Part shown: one piece after another, positions 42,794-51,878 of the stretch | Layout of the letters: the number at the start of each line of letters is the position of its first letter | Position numbering within the stretch: position 1 is the stretch's first letter | Origin: JBFMGD01 sp040751775 | GTDB lineage: Bacteria > Bacillota > Dethiobacteria > DTU022 | Length of the DNA: 64,000 nt | Direction of reading: 5' to 3' | Assembly: GCA_040751775.1 (NCBI GenBank) | Contig: JBFMGD010000001.1 | Coordinates: 139,529 to 203,528, forward strand | Notes under the pieces: generated by a model | The model's input: the letters and a program-made list of their open reading frames with translations, nothing else | What the model was told of the DNA's origin: nothing | Databases searched by the model: none | Translations under genes and position numbers: made by a program

Positions 42794-43290
42794 TTATAGA
42801 AGGTAAAGTATGGCTTTTCGGCGACAACGTGGATACCGATGCCATTATCCCGGCTCGTTATCTCAGCTCTACTGATCCGGTAGAATTGGCGCGGCATTGT
42901 ATGGAAGATATCAGTCCTGAATTTGCCGGAGATGTTCAGGAAGGCGACTTGATCGTAGGGGGTAACAATTTCGGCTGCGGTAGTTCCCGGGAACATGCTC
43001 CCCTGGCCATAAAAGGAGCGGGAGTGTCCTGCGTTGTGGCCCGGAGCTTCGCACGCATTTTCTACCGCAACGCGATCAATATCGGACTGCCGATCCTCGA
43101 GTGTCCGGACGAACTGGCGCACGCTTTATCTCCCGGAGAATCGCTCCGGGTGGACTTGCATCGGGGGCTGATTACCAGGCTTTCCGACGGGAGCTGCTTC
43201 CAGGCAGCGCCGTTCCCCCCCTTTATGGGGGAGATTATCCGCCAGGGCGGATTGATCGAGTATGTGCGCGAACGCATAAAAAATATATGA
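42790..43290 (+). CDS. leuD: 3-isopropylmalate dehydratase small subunit
   Basis: Swivel-domain partner of LeuC. It begins MIIEGKVWLFGDNVDTDAIIPARY and contains GGNNFGCGSSREHAPLAIKGAG, the family signature. It is 166 aa. The ATG overlaps the leuC stop (ATGA), so the subunits are coupled. It is the last gene of the ilv-leu operon; ilvC, leuA and leuB are not in the window. Confidence 0.95.
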   Translation: MIIEGKVWLFGDNVDTDAIIPARYLSSTDPVELARHCMEDISPEFAGDVQEGDLIVGGNNFGCGSSREHAPLAIKGAGVSCVVARSFARIFYRNAINIGLPILECPDELAHALSPGESLRVDLHRGLITRLSDGSCFQAAPFPPFMGEIIRQGGLIEYVRERIKNI

Positions 43291-43307
43291 AAGATTAGAT
43301 TGATATT

Positions 43308-43335
43308 TTGCATTTTCTGTTTTTTAAGCTATAAT
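43308..43335 (+). promoter_or_regulatory. Promoter of the EF-G-like gene
   Basis: TTGCAT (43308-43313) and TATAAT (43330-43335) are 16 nt apart. It begins 17 bp after leuD, so the next gene has its own promoter. Confidence 0.7.
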
Positions 43336-43401
43336 GGCTAGGTGATATGAAGAGATTGATCAGCATTTTTTAATTGATTATTCAAACCCAAACTATTTTT
43401 A

Positions 43402-43429
43402 CTGCCTGGCCAGGTTCCAGGCAGTTTTT
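43402..43429 (+). terminator. Terminator/attenuator hairpin before the EF-G-like gene
   Basis: Arms CTGCCTGG (43402-43409) and CCAGGCAG (43417-43424) have a 7-nt loop and are followed by five T. The hairpin ends directly before the Shine-Dalgarno AAGGAGG (43430) of the gene and lies downstream of its promoter. It could be the ilv-leu operon terminator, an attenuator of the next gene, or both. Confidence 0.8.
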
Positions 43430-43443
43430 AAGGAGGCGTACGG

Positions 43444-45528
43444 ATGAAAAAATATCCCAGCGAGGCCATTCGCAATGTCGCCCTGATTTCGCACGGCGGC
43501 GCCGGTAAAACATCTTTGACCGAGGCCCTGCTTTTTACCTCCGGTGCCGTCAACCGCCTGGGTAAAATTGAAGCGGGAAACACGACCACGGATTACGACC
43601 CTGACGAAATCAAAAAGCAGGTCACGATCAACGTGGGGTTGGCCCCCCTGGAATGGGACGGAATCAAGGTAAACCTACTGGATACTCCCGGTTACTTCGA
43701 TTTTATCGGAGATGTCCTGGGGGCGCTGCGGGTGGCCGATAGCGCGGTCGTTGCAGTATGTGCCGTTTCCGGTGTTGAGGTTGGCACGGAAAAGGTATGG
43801 AGCTATGCGGACGATTTCAATATGCCCCGCTTCGTGTTTATTAACAAGTTGGATCGGGAAAACGCCGATTTTATGGGGGCGCTGGCCCAGCTGGAGAAAC
43901 ATTTCGGGCAGGGTATCGTTCCGCTGCAGCTGCCGATCGGTAAGGAAGCAGGTTTCAAAGGAGTCGTTGATCTGTTGGAGCAGAAAGCTCTGCTCTTTAC
44001 TGACGAAGGCCGGAAGATGCACGAAGCGGAAATACCGGCCGATTTGCTCGACCAAGCGGCCTCCATGCGCGAGAAAATTGTTGAGGCTGCAGCGGAATCC
44101 GACGACGAATTACTAATGAAATACCTGGAGGGGGAACCGCTGGAACCGGCGGAGATTCTGCAGGGTCTGCGGCGGGGGGTTTTACAGAAGAGGATAACCC
44201 CGGTCTTATGCGGCGCCGCTTCTAAAAATATGGGCATCCAACCGCTGCTGAATATGATCAAACGCTATCTGCCCTCACCGCTGGACCGGGAGGCCGTCGA
44301 AGGCCGCCTACCCGGCAGTGAAGAGCCGGTAATGCGTAAAGCGGCACCGGAAGAACCTTTCGCTGCTTTTGTATTTAAGACCCTGGCCGACCCGTATGTG
44401 GGCCGGATCACTTATTTCCGGGTTTACGCCGGTTCGGTAAAGCCTGATTCGCAAGTCTACAATTCCGTTAAAGAGAAGATGGAACGTTTTGGACAGGTAT
44501 TTTCCATGCGTGGGAAAAACCAGATTCAGATGGAAGAAGTTGTGACTGGTGATATTGCGGCTGTAGCCAAACTGCAGCATACCGCTACCGGTGATACTTT
44601 CTGCGATCGCGGTAAACCGGTTATATTTCCACCGATTAAATTTCCTGAGCCGGTGATCTCCTTTGCCGTTGAACCGAAAACTAAGGGAGACGAAGAGAAG
44701 GTAAGCAGCGGCCTGGCCCGTTTTCTGGAAGAAGATCCTACCTTTCGCCTGGAGCGCCGGGTCGAAACCAAGCAAACCGTTATTTCGGGACTGGGAGAAC
44801 TGCACTTGGATATCATTGTAAGCAGGTTATCTCAGAAATTTGGTGTCGATGTCGACCTGTCTACGCCGAAGGTGCCTTATAAGGAAACTATCCGGGGTCA
44901 GGCAAAGGTCGAAGGAAAACATAAAAAGCAGACCGGAGGCCGCGGTCAATATGGTCATGTTTTTCTCGAACTGGAACCGTTGGAGTCAGGTGAAGGATTT
45001 GTATTTGAAGACAAAATCTTCGGTGGTGTAGTGCCAAAGCAATACATCCCCGCCGTGGAAAAAGGGGTCCGTGAAGCCCTTGAAGAAGGCGCAGTCGCCG
45101 GCTACCCGGTCGTTGATGTCAGGGTAAAGCTGGTAGACGGTTCCTACCATAATGTCGACTCTTCCGAAATGGCTTTTAAAATCGCTGCGGGGATGGCTTT
45201 TCGTAAAGGGATGGAGCAAGCCAAGGCGGTTTTATTGGAGCCGGTAATGAATGTAGAGGTAACGGTGCCGGAAGCCTTCATGGGTGATATTATGGGTGAT
45301 ATGAACAGCCGGCGCGGTAAAATCCAGGGGATGGAACCGACAAACGGCCTGCAGAAAATTCGGGCCCAGGTGCCGATGGCGGAAATGTTCCGATACTCGA
45401 TCGACCTGCGATCGATGACTCAAGGTCGGGGAGCTTTCACGACGGCCTTTTCCCACTACGAGGAGGTTCCTTCCCAATCCGCCGAGCAGGTAATCGCTGC
45501 CGCCAAGGCGGCCAGGGAAAAAGAGTAA
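43444..45528 (+). CDS. Elongation factor G-like GTPase (EF-G paralogue)
   Basis: Translational GTPase of the EF-G-like family (often annotated fusA2), not the canonical fusA of the ribosomal str operon. G1 GGAGKTSL, G3 DTPGYFDF and G4 NKLD are intact, and domains II-V are present (694 aa). KKQTGGRGQYGHVFLELEPL and the domain V sequence (MNVEVTVPEAFMGDIMGDMNSRRG) are typical. Paralogues in other bacteria act in translation under special conditions or ribosome recycling; the role here is unknown. It is monocistronic, with its own promoter, a leader hairpin and a strong terminator. Confidence 0.9.
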   Translation: MKKYPSEAIRNVALISHGGAGKTSLTEALLFTSGAVNRLGKIEAGNTTTDYDPDEIKKQVTINVGLAPLEWDGIKVNLLDTPGYFDFIGDVLGALRVADSAVVAVCAVSGVEVGTEKVWSYADDFNMPRFVFINKLDRENADFMGALAQLEKHFGQGIVPLQLPIGKEAGFKGVVDLLEQKALLFTDEGRKMHEAEIPADLLDQAASMREKIVEAAAESDDELLMKYLEGEPLEPAEILQGLRRGVLQKRITPVLCGAASKNMGIQPLLNMIKRYLPSPLDREAVEGRLPGSEEPVMRKAAPEEPFAAFVFKTLADPYVGRITYFRVYAGSVKPDSQVYNSVKEKMERFGQVFSMRGKNQIQMEEVVTGDIAAVAKLQHTATGDTFCDRGKPVIFPPIKFPEPVISFAVEPKTKGDEEKVSSGLARFLEEDPTFRLERRVETKQTVISGLGELHLDIIVSRLSQKFGVDVDLSTPKVPYKETIRGQAKVEGKHKKQTGGRGQYGHVFLELEPLESGEGFVFEDKIFGGVVPKQYIPAVEKGVREALEEGAVAGYPVVDVRVKLVDGSYHNVDSSEMAFKIAAGMAFRKGMEQAKAVLLEPVMNVEVTVPEAFMGDIMGDMNSRRGKIQGMEPTNGLQKIRAQVPMAEMFRYSIDLRSMTQGRGAFTTAFSHYEEVPSQSAEQVIAAAKAAREKE

Positions 45529-45552
45529 AAAATTTATACAATCGAACTTGTT

Positions 45553-45588
45553 AGGGGTTCTCCCGGGACCACGGGGGAACCCCTTTTC
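45553..45588 (+). terminator. Terminator after the EF-G-like gene
   Basis: Long GC-rich stem AGGGGTTCTCCC/GGGGGAACCCCT followed by TTTT. Confidence 0.88.
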
Positions 45589-45768
45589 GGTGCCGGTTGA
45601 TTATTCTTTTCATTGACATGGGGCGCCGGTTACTGCAAGGAAAACAGAGCCTTCTTCGTCTACAAAATAATACAAGTTTTACCTGCGGATGCATATTTAT
45701 CTTCATTATGTCCAAAGATGTATATAAGGTTGCGGGGCCAATCGTATTCAGGCCAGACGGGAGGCATA

Positions 45769-46872
45769 ATGAAGGAGCTGTTTAGGGTAATATCTGAAAC
45801 AGAGAAAGAGCGGTTTGATGCTTTTGTGCAAAGCAGTCCCAACGGCCATATTTTTCAGTCTTATCTGTGGGGTGAGATCAAGAAACCGGCCTGGCTGCCA
45901 TTGCGGGTGGTGTTTGAAGAGAGCGGGCGCATTCTAGCGGCCGCATCGGTTCTTAAACGAAAAATTCCTCTGCTGAATAAATCGTTTTTCTACTTGCCCA
46001 GAGGGCCGGTACTCAATAATTGGGATAACAGCAGGTTGTTCGAAGTATTTATGGAGCACCTGCGCCGCCTAGCGGAGTCGGAAGGGGCTGTATTTATCAA
46101 AATAGATCCGTGCCTCTTGGAAGAACGAGTCGCTCCAGCGGAAAGTCTAATCCGCGCCGGGTTAATTCCGGCCGGGGGCGCCTATAAATTTGGTGGATTT
46201 CAGCCCCGCTACACTTTTCGACTGGATATCAGTAAAAGTATGGCCGAAATAATGGAATCTTTTCCTAAAAAAATCAGGTATAAAATCCGGTATGGTTCCG
46301 GTAAGGGTCTGGTCTTTCAGTATCCGGGTGAGGCGGGGCTGGCCCCCTTCTTAAAGATTATGCAGCAGGCAGGGCGGCGGCGTGATTTTGCTCTGCGCAG
46401 CCCAGAATATTTCTACAAGCTATATCGCACTCTGGATCAAGCAAATGCGATTAACCTCGTTTTGGGTTATTACCTTAATCAAGCGGTAATCGGGGGAATT
46501 ACACTCGTTTACGGCGATCAGGCCTGGGCGGTTTACGGTGCCCAGGATGAAAGCTGCCGGCACCTGTATGCCTATCACGCCCTTATTTGGGAGAGGATTA
46601 AGTGGGCCAAAAGCATGGGGGCGCGGTGGTTTGATTTTTATGGGGTACCGGGCAGCGTCGACGAATCAGACCCTATGTACGGGTTGTATTACTTTAAAAA
46701 AAGCTTCGGCGGTCAGTTCTGTGCCTTTATCGGTGAAAAAGACCTTGTCTTGTCTCCCGGCCTTTACTGGCTTTGGGCCAGTTGTTTTCCAGCCGCCCGA
46801 CAGCTGATGCTCAAACTGGCCAAAGGTAGCTTCAATTTCCGGTTTTACCAGCAGCGCCGGGGAAAGCTATAG
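45769..46872 (+). CDS. FemAB-like peptidoglycan bridge aminoacyltransferase
   Basis: Tandem GNAT-fold protein of the FemX/FemAB family, which adds amino acids from aminoacyl-tRNA to lipid II. FQSYLWGEIKK near the N-terminus, FKKKIRYKIRYG-type basic region (here FPKKIRYKIRYGSGKG), and ARWFDFYGVPGSVDES...YYFKKSFGGQ at the C-terminus are characteristic. It is 367 aa. ATG at 45769 follows GGGAGG 6 nt upstream; the longer open frame lacks a site. It stands near ddl, in keeping with cell-wall synthesis. Which residue it adds is not visible. Confidence 0.85.
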   Translation: MKELFRVISETEKERFDAFVQSSPNGHIFQSYLWGEIKKPAWLPLRVVFEESGRILAAASVLKRKIPLLNKSFFYLPRGPVLNNWDNSRLFEVFMEHLRRLAESEGAVFIKIDPCLLEERVAPAESLIRAGLIPAGGAYKFGGFQPRYTFRLDISKSMAEIMESFPKKIRYKIRYGSGKGLVFQYPGEAGLAPFLKIMQQAGRRRDFALRSPEYFYKLYRTLDQANAINLVLGYYLNQAVIGGITLVYGDQAWAVYGAQDESCRHLYAYHALIWERIKWAKSMGARWFDFYGVPGSVDESDPMYGLYYFKKSFGGQFCAFIGEKDLVLSPGLYWLWASCFPAARQLMLKLAKGSFNFRFYQQRRGKL

Positions 46873-47107
46873 AGTAACTTGCTGTAAGTATATTCTTTGA
46901 TTTCTTTATTTTGTATGCGCGAGCAGCAACTACTTTTTTTTTATATGCATACACTTTTTGCAGGGAACCGGTAGAAAAAATCGAACTTGATACAACTATA
47001 ACCAAAATGCGGCGATTTGCAGGCGGTAACATACCGTTTTAAGATGCCGGCCCGGTAATCACGTATATAAAATTCACACGGCGAATAGACTGTGGGGGGT
47101 GTTTATT

Positions 47108-48211
47108 ATGCGGCAGAAGGTGTTGGCTATTATTTTCGGGGGACAATCCGGCGAGCATGTCGTATCTCTCCGTTCCGCCGCTTCAATTATGGAGGCCGTT
47201 GACCGGCAGCGCTACCACATCTTGCCTGTGGGTATTACCAGGGACGGAATCTGGATCGCGGGTGATGAAGCCTGGCATGTGCTCTGGGAGCGGCGGCCTC
47301 TTGAGGAAGCGGCGCGGGCGGCGATCGTAACGGATCCGCGCCGGCCCGGTTTGTTGAGCGAAACAGCAGGCGGCGGTTCATGGATTTTTTCCCCGGTGGA
47401 CCTGGCCTTTCCAGTGTTGCACGGTCCGTTCGGCGAAGATGGCACTGTCCAGGGTCTATTGGAACTGGCTGGTATTCCGTATGTCGGTTCGGGTGTTTTA
47501 GCCTCGGCGACATCAATGGATAAAGCGGTTATGAAGACCCTGTTTCAACGGGACCGCCTTCCCATAGGGCCTTACATTTATTTTACTCGCTGGGAATGGG
47601 CCGGTCAGGAGCAGTACTGGCAGAACCGGGTTGAAGCGGCACTGGGCTATCCCTGTTTTGTTAAGCCGGCTAATCTCGGTTCCAGCGTCGGTATATCGCG
47701 GGTTAACGGAAGAGCGTTTCTGGGCGGAGCCGTGGCAGAGGCGCTGCTTTATGATGATAAAGTAGTTCTGGAATCGTTTATCGCCGGCCGCGAGATTGAG
47801 TGCAGCGTGTTGGGGGACCTTGAACCGCGGGCCTCGCAACCCGGGGAGATTATCCCCTGTAATGATTTTTACGACTACCGGGCCAAATATCTGGACGATC
47901 GCTCGGAATTAATCATACCGGCGCAGCTGGAACCGGCATTGGAAGAGAAGATAAAAGAGCTGGCCTGCAAGGCCTTTCAGGCTGTGGAAGCGTCCGGATT
48001 GGCCCGGGTGGACTTTTTTGTTAATCCGGCAGACCAGACTGTTACGATCAATGAAATTAACACCATTCCAGGCTTTACCTCGATTAGCATGTACCCAAAG
48101 CTCTGGGAAGCCAGCGGTATCGGTTACAGTGAGTTAATCAACCGCCTGTTGGAGCTGGCCGAATCGCGTTTTCAGCGACGCCGCTCTCTATTGGCCGCGC
48201 CGCCGGAATAA
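47108..48211 (+). CDS. ddl: D-alanine--D-alanine ligase
   Basis: ATP-grasp enzyme that makes the D-Ala-D-Ala terminus of peptidoglycan. FGGQSGEHVVSLRSA at the N-terminus, LHGPFGEDGTVQGLLELAGIPYVGSG, and the metal-binding VTINEINTIPGFTSISMYPKLW are diagnostic. It is 367 aa. The Tyr in the omega loop (DFYDYRAKY) indicates a D-Ala enzyme rather than the D-Ala-D-Lac (VanA) type. ATG at 47108 follows TGGGGGGTG. The 226 bp upstream hold no recognised feature. Confidence 0.94.
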   Translation: MRQKVLAIIFGGQSGEHVVSLRSAASIMEAVDRQRYHILPVGITRDGIWIAGDEAWHVLWERRPLEEAARAAIVTDPRRPGLLSETAGGGSWIFSPVDLAFPVLHGPFGEDGTVQGLLELAGIPYVGSGVLASATSMDKAVMKTLFQRDRLPIGPYIYFTRWEWAGQEQYWQNRVEAALGYPCFVKPANLGSSVGISRVNGRAFLGGAVAEALLYDDKVVLESFIAGREIECSVLGDLEPRASQPGEIIPCNDFYDYRAKYLDDRSELIIPAQLEPALEEKIKELACKAFQAVEASGLARVDFFVNPADQTVTINEINTIPGFTSISMYPKLWEASGIGYSELINRLLELAESRFQRRRSLLAAPPE

Positions 48212-48240
48212 TCTGTATGGACTAAGGAGGCTGGAATAAT

Positions 48241-49389
48241 ATGCGAAAAGAGTGCCTGATGATTCCCGGGCCCACGCCGATCCCCGCAGAGGTGGCTCTG
48301 GCCATGTCTACGGGAATGTTTAACCACCGCGGACCCAGGTTTAAAGTGCTACTGGAGGAGCTAACCGCATCCCTGAAACAGGTTTTTCAAACCGAAGGCC
48401 GTCTTTATATCCTTACCGCTTCGGGAACAGGCGCGATGGAAGCGGCGATAGTGAACTTTCTTTCCCCCGGCGACCGGATCATTTGCCTGGTGAACGGTTC
48501 CTTCGGCGAAAGGATGTCCAAGATAGCCGATATCTACGGGGTTGAAGTTGAACGCCTGGAAGCGGAATGGGGAGAACCGCTTGACTACCGGGGTTTGGAG
48601 AAGAAACTGCATGAAGATTCCGACCACCGGATCCGGGCGATCACCGTGGTCCACAACGAATCTTCAACGGGGATGATGAACGACCTGGCCGCTGTCAGCC
48701 GCGCTCGCGGAACACACCCGGCACTGCTGATTGCCGACACGGTGAGTTCAATGGGTGCGGTGAATATTCCGGTCGACCAGTGGAATATCGATGCCTGCTT
48801 CACCGGCTCACAGAAAGCTTTATTGTCGCCCCCGGGGCTCTCGATGATCAGCGTCAGCGAGAGGGCTTGGCAGGCAGCGGCGAGCTCGAAAATCGGCAAA
48901 TGTTATTTTAGCTTGCCCACGGCGCAGGAATTCCTGGAAAAGGGCCAGACACCGTTTACCCCGGCGCTCTCCCAGATGGTGGCAATGCAAAAAGCGTTGG
49001 AAATTTACTTGGCCGACGGCCTTGAAGAGAACTATGCCCGTCACCGGCGTATGGCCGAAGCGACCCGGGCGGCGGTACGCGCCCTAGGGTTGGAGCTGTT
49101 GGTGGATGATCAATATGCTTCCCTGACGGTAACCGCCATTAAAAAGCCGGATCGGGTTAATATTACCGCACTCCTGTCGATCATGCGGGATCGCTTCGGT
49201 GTTGAAGCCGCCGGCGGCCAGGAAAAACTGAGCGGCCAAATCTTTCGCCTCGGTCACCTCGGCGCGGTCGAAGAGATGGATATCATTACCGCTATAGCCG
49301 CCCTGGAGATGGCGCTGCGCAGCCTTGGCTACCCGGTTGAATTGAGCAGCGGAATTAAAGTCGCCCAGGAAATTATCGCCACGGGCTAA
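48241..49389 (+). CDS. Class V aminotransferase (serine-pyruvate/alanine-glyoxylate type)
   Basis: PLP-dependent aminotransferase. It begins MIPGPTPIP with FNHRGPRF, has ASGTGAMEAAI for phosphate binding, the PLP aspartate in IADTVSSMGAVNI, and the catalytic Lys in GSQKALLSPPGL. It is 382 aa. Homologues in Clostridia interconvert serine and hydroxypyruvate or glyoxylate and glycine; serA is often adjacent but is absent here. It lies 29 bp after ddl with a Shine-Dalgarno and may be co-transcribed. Confidence 0.87.
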   Translation: MRKECLMIPGPTPIPAEVALAMSTGMFNHRGPRFKVLLEELTASLKQVFQTEGRLYILTASGTGAMEAAIVNFLSPGDRIICLVNGSFGERMSKIADIYGVEVERLEAEWGEPLDYRGLEKKLHEDSDHRIRAITVVHNESSTGMMNDLAAVSRARGTHPALLIADTVSSMGAVNIPVDQWNIDACFTGSQKALLSPPGLSMISVSERAWQAAASSKIGKCYFSLPTAQEFLEKGQTPFTPALSQMVAMQKALEIYLADGLEENYARHRRMAEATRAAVRALGLELLVDDQYASLTVTAIKKPDRVNITALLSIMRDRFGVEAAGGQEKLSGQIFRLGHLGAVEEMDIITAIAALEMALRSLGYPVELSSGIKVAQEIIATG

Positions 49390-49663
49390 ACGGCAGGAAT
49401 AAAAGTAAGCAGCGTTGAAATTACTAGCCGAAACGTAGCCGGTCACGACAAGGTGACAGTAGTGGACAAGCGTCACCAGCGCTTGCTGTTTACATCAATT
49501 ACGCGGCTGCGCGACCGGTGGCACTTTGTTAGATGGTAGAAGCCCATGCCGGCCTTTCACCGGCAGCATCTGGGCGATTTAAGTAAAAACCGTCCTGTCT
49601 GGGAAGATTTTTAACAGGTGGCGCGAATATTACCACCAGGAAATGAACGGAGGAAAACGGCTC
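49390..49663 (+). other. Spacer without recognised gene
   Basis: The 274 bp between the aminotransferase and response regulator genes hold a weak hairpin (TGCCGG/CCGGCA near 49550-49575) without a T-tract. No protein or RNA family is recognisable. Confidence 0.4.
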
Positions 49664-50356
49664 ATGACTAAGGAGCTGGTAATGGTCATAGACGATGAAC
49701 GCACCCTAGTGAAGGCTCTGAAGTTCAACCTCGAAAAGGAAGGTTTTCGTGTTGAAGAGGCCTACAACGGGGAAGAAGCGTTACAGAAAATATTTGAACA
49801 AAATCCGGACATCGTTGTTCTAGATTTGATGTTGCCCGGAGTGGACGGATTTGAAGTATGCCGGCAGATTCGAAAAAAAATGGAGATACCGATTATTATG
49901 CTGACAGCCCGGGGGGACGATATTGATAAGGTTTTAGGTTTGGAGTTGGGCGCTGACGACTATATGACCAAGCCGTTTAATCCCCGGGAGCTGGTGGCCC
50001 GGATTAAGGCCATCTTAAGGCGCAGCGGTGGTAAGGATGAAGGAATCAAGAAACATGTCCAGATCGGCGGCCTGCAAATTGACTTTTTACAGCACCGGGT
50101 TCGCCTGGACAATAAGGATGTAGACTTGACCTCAAAAGAATTTGCTCTGCTTAGCTATCTCGCTTCCAATGCCGGGCGGGTCTACTCGCGGGAGCAACTG
50201 CTGGAGCAAGTTTGGGGATATAATTATTATGGTGACGCTCGTACAGTGGATGTGCATATTCGGCATTTGCGGGAAAAAATTGAGGAGGATCCGAGCAACC
50301 CGGAGCTGATTATTACTGTTTGGGGAACCGGTTACAAGTTCAGGGAGGAGCTTTAA
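49664..50356 (+). CDS. OmpR-family response regulator
   Basis: DNA-binding response regulator (230 aa) paired with the next gene. The receiver has IDDERTL, the phosphorylated Asp in IVVLDLMLPG, MLTARGD and MTKPF. The winged-helix domain ends ITVWGTGYKFREEL. I chose ATG at 49664 with GGAGG 10 nt upstream. The closest layout is PhoP/MtrA. The stop overlaps the kinase start by 1 nt. Confidence 0.92.
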   Translation: MTKELVMVIDDERTLVKALKFNLEKEGFRVEEAYNGEEALQKIFEQNPDIVVLDLMLPGVDGFEVCRQIRKKMEIPIIMLTARGDDIDKVLGLELGADDYMTKPFNPRELVARIKAILRRSGGKDEGIKKHVQIGGLQIDFLQHRVRLDNKDVDLTSKEFALLSYLASNAGRVYSREQLLEQVWGYNYYGDARTVDVHIRHLREKIEEDPSNPELIITVWGTGYKFREEL

Positions 50357-51786
50357 TGTTCTATTTTCACAGTATCCGCTCCCGCTTGACGGTTACCTTT
50401 TTATTGATCATCCTGGCGGTAATGGTTATTATCAGCTTTTTTTTATATAACCTGCTCGAAAGATACTATCTGCAAGCCCTGCAAGACAACCTGATGCGTT
50501 CGGGGCAGCTGGCCGCTGATTTTGTGGTGGGGCATATGCGAGAGCAAGCCGATCCGGTTCGATTAAGCAGTATGGCGGAGAACTTTGGCCGGCAGTCGAG
50601 GGCCAGGGTTCTATTTATCAACAGTGGCGGCACCGTGGTGGGTGATTCAGTACGGATTGGGGGGATGCTCGGCCAGACTCTGGATCGGGACGAGGTTACC
50701 GCGGCTCTGCAGGGGCAAACGGGCAGCAGCATCCAATACAGTGAAAAAACCAACCAACAGGTAATGCAGGTGGCGGTACCGGTAAGGGAAGACGGAGGCG
50801 AACCCCTAGGAGCGGTTTTTCTTGCGGCTTCCCTGCAGGAGATATACGATATTCTGACCGCTATCCGGCGCTTTCTTCTTGTTGCTACTATTATCGCGGC
50901 AGCTGTAGTGGGCGGCGGTTCAATTATTCTGGCGCGTCGTTTAACCGGGCCTCTTGAAGTTTTAACCGGTGCAGCCCGAGACATGGCTGAAGGTAAGCTT
51001 GAGCAGCAAATTGAAATCTCCTCACAGGATGAAATCGGACACCTCGCTGAGCAGTTCAACATAATGGCCGCGCGTCTTAATTTTTATACCAGTAACTTGA
51101 AGAATTTTGTGGGGAATGTGTCGCACGAGTTGCGCACACCTTTGACTTCTCTAAGCCTGCTGGTCAAGTCACTACAAGACTATCAAATGGAACCGGAGCA
51201 ACAGCAGGAATTTTTTAACGACCTTGACAGCGAGCTGGAACGACTGATTGCCTTGGTGCATGACCTGCTGGAACTAACCAAACTGGAAGAGGTTGAAATA
51301 CAGCGGGAAATAATCGCTTTGGACTGTTTAATCCGGGAGATTGTAAAGCAAGTATCACCCCGTTTTGCCCGGCAGGATGTACGCTTGATTACTGATCTCC
51401 CCGCCCGAACTGTCCAAATCGCAGCATCAGCGCTCCAATTACGTCAGGCCTTGCACAATCTTCTGGATAATGCATTAAAATATACTTCACCGGGTGGGTG
51501 GGTCCGTATCTCACTCTGGTTTGAATCGGAATCAATCGGCATAAAAGTTGAGGATACAGGCTGCGGTATACCGGAAGAAGATTTGCAGTATATTTTTGAG
51601 CGGTTTTACCGGGTTGACCGGGCTCGTTCCAGGGAGATGGGTGGAACCGGGTTGGGTCTGGCGATAGTGAAGGCAACTGTAATCGCCCATGGTGGTAAAA
51701 TATGGGCGGAAAGTCAAGAAGGAAAAGGGAGCACTTTCTACCTGACTCTGCCTCTGCCGGAAGACGGTTATATTAAAGATAATTAA
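50356..51786 (+). CDS. Membrane histidine kinase with HAMP domain
   Basis: Sensor kinase of 476 aa. It has two membrane segments (about residues 12-32 and 168-190) around an extracytoplasmic sensor, then HAMP (about 190-243), HisKA with NVSHELRTPLTSL, and a HATPase with N box (HNLLDNALKY), DTGCGIPEED and GGTGLGLAIVKATV. There is no PAS domain, unlike WalK. The start overlaps the regulator stop (TAATG). It precedes a membrane propeller/GerMN protein, a set-up like MtrA-MtrB-LpqB. The signal is unknown. Confidence 0.9.
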   Translation: MFYFHSIRSRLTVTFLLIILAVMVIISFFLYNLLERYYLQALQDNLMRSGQLAADFVVGHMREQADPVRLSSMAENFGRQSRARVLFINSGGTVVGDSVRIGGMLGQTLDRDEVTAALQGQTGSSIQYSEKTNQQVMQVAVPVREDGGEPLGAVFLAASLQEIYDILTAIRRFLLVATIIAAAVVGGGSIILARRLTGPLEVLTGAARDMAEGKLEQQIEISSQDEIGHLAEQFNIMAARLNFYTSNLKNFVGNVSHELRTPLTSLSLLVKSLQDYQMEPEQQQEFFNDLDSELERLIALVHDLLELTKLEEVEIQREIIALDCLIREIVKQVSPRFARQDVRLITDLPARTVQIAASALQLRQALHNLLDNALKYTSPGGWVRISLWFESESIGIKVEDTGCGIPEEDLQYIFERFYRVDRARSREMGGTGLGLAIVKATVIAHGGKIWAESQEGKGSTFYLTLPLPEDGYIKDN

Positions 51787-51878
51787 CATAATATTAAGAG
51801 CAAAACAAACACATTATTTTAAATTAGTGATACAATATTTGCAAGTAACGACGTCCTGTCGTTTTCTGGGGGACGATA

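Noticed and set aside
49545..49595. Imperfect hairpin before the second response regulator
   Set aside because: Short stem with mismatches and no T-tract; too weak to call as a terminator or RNA element.
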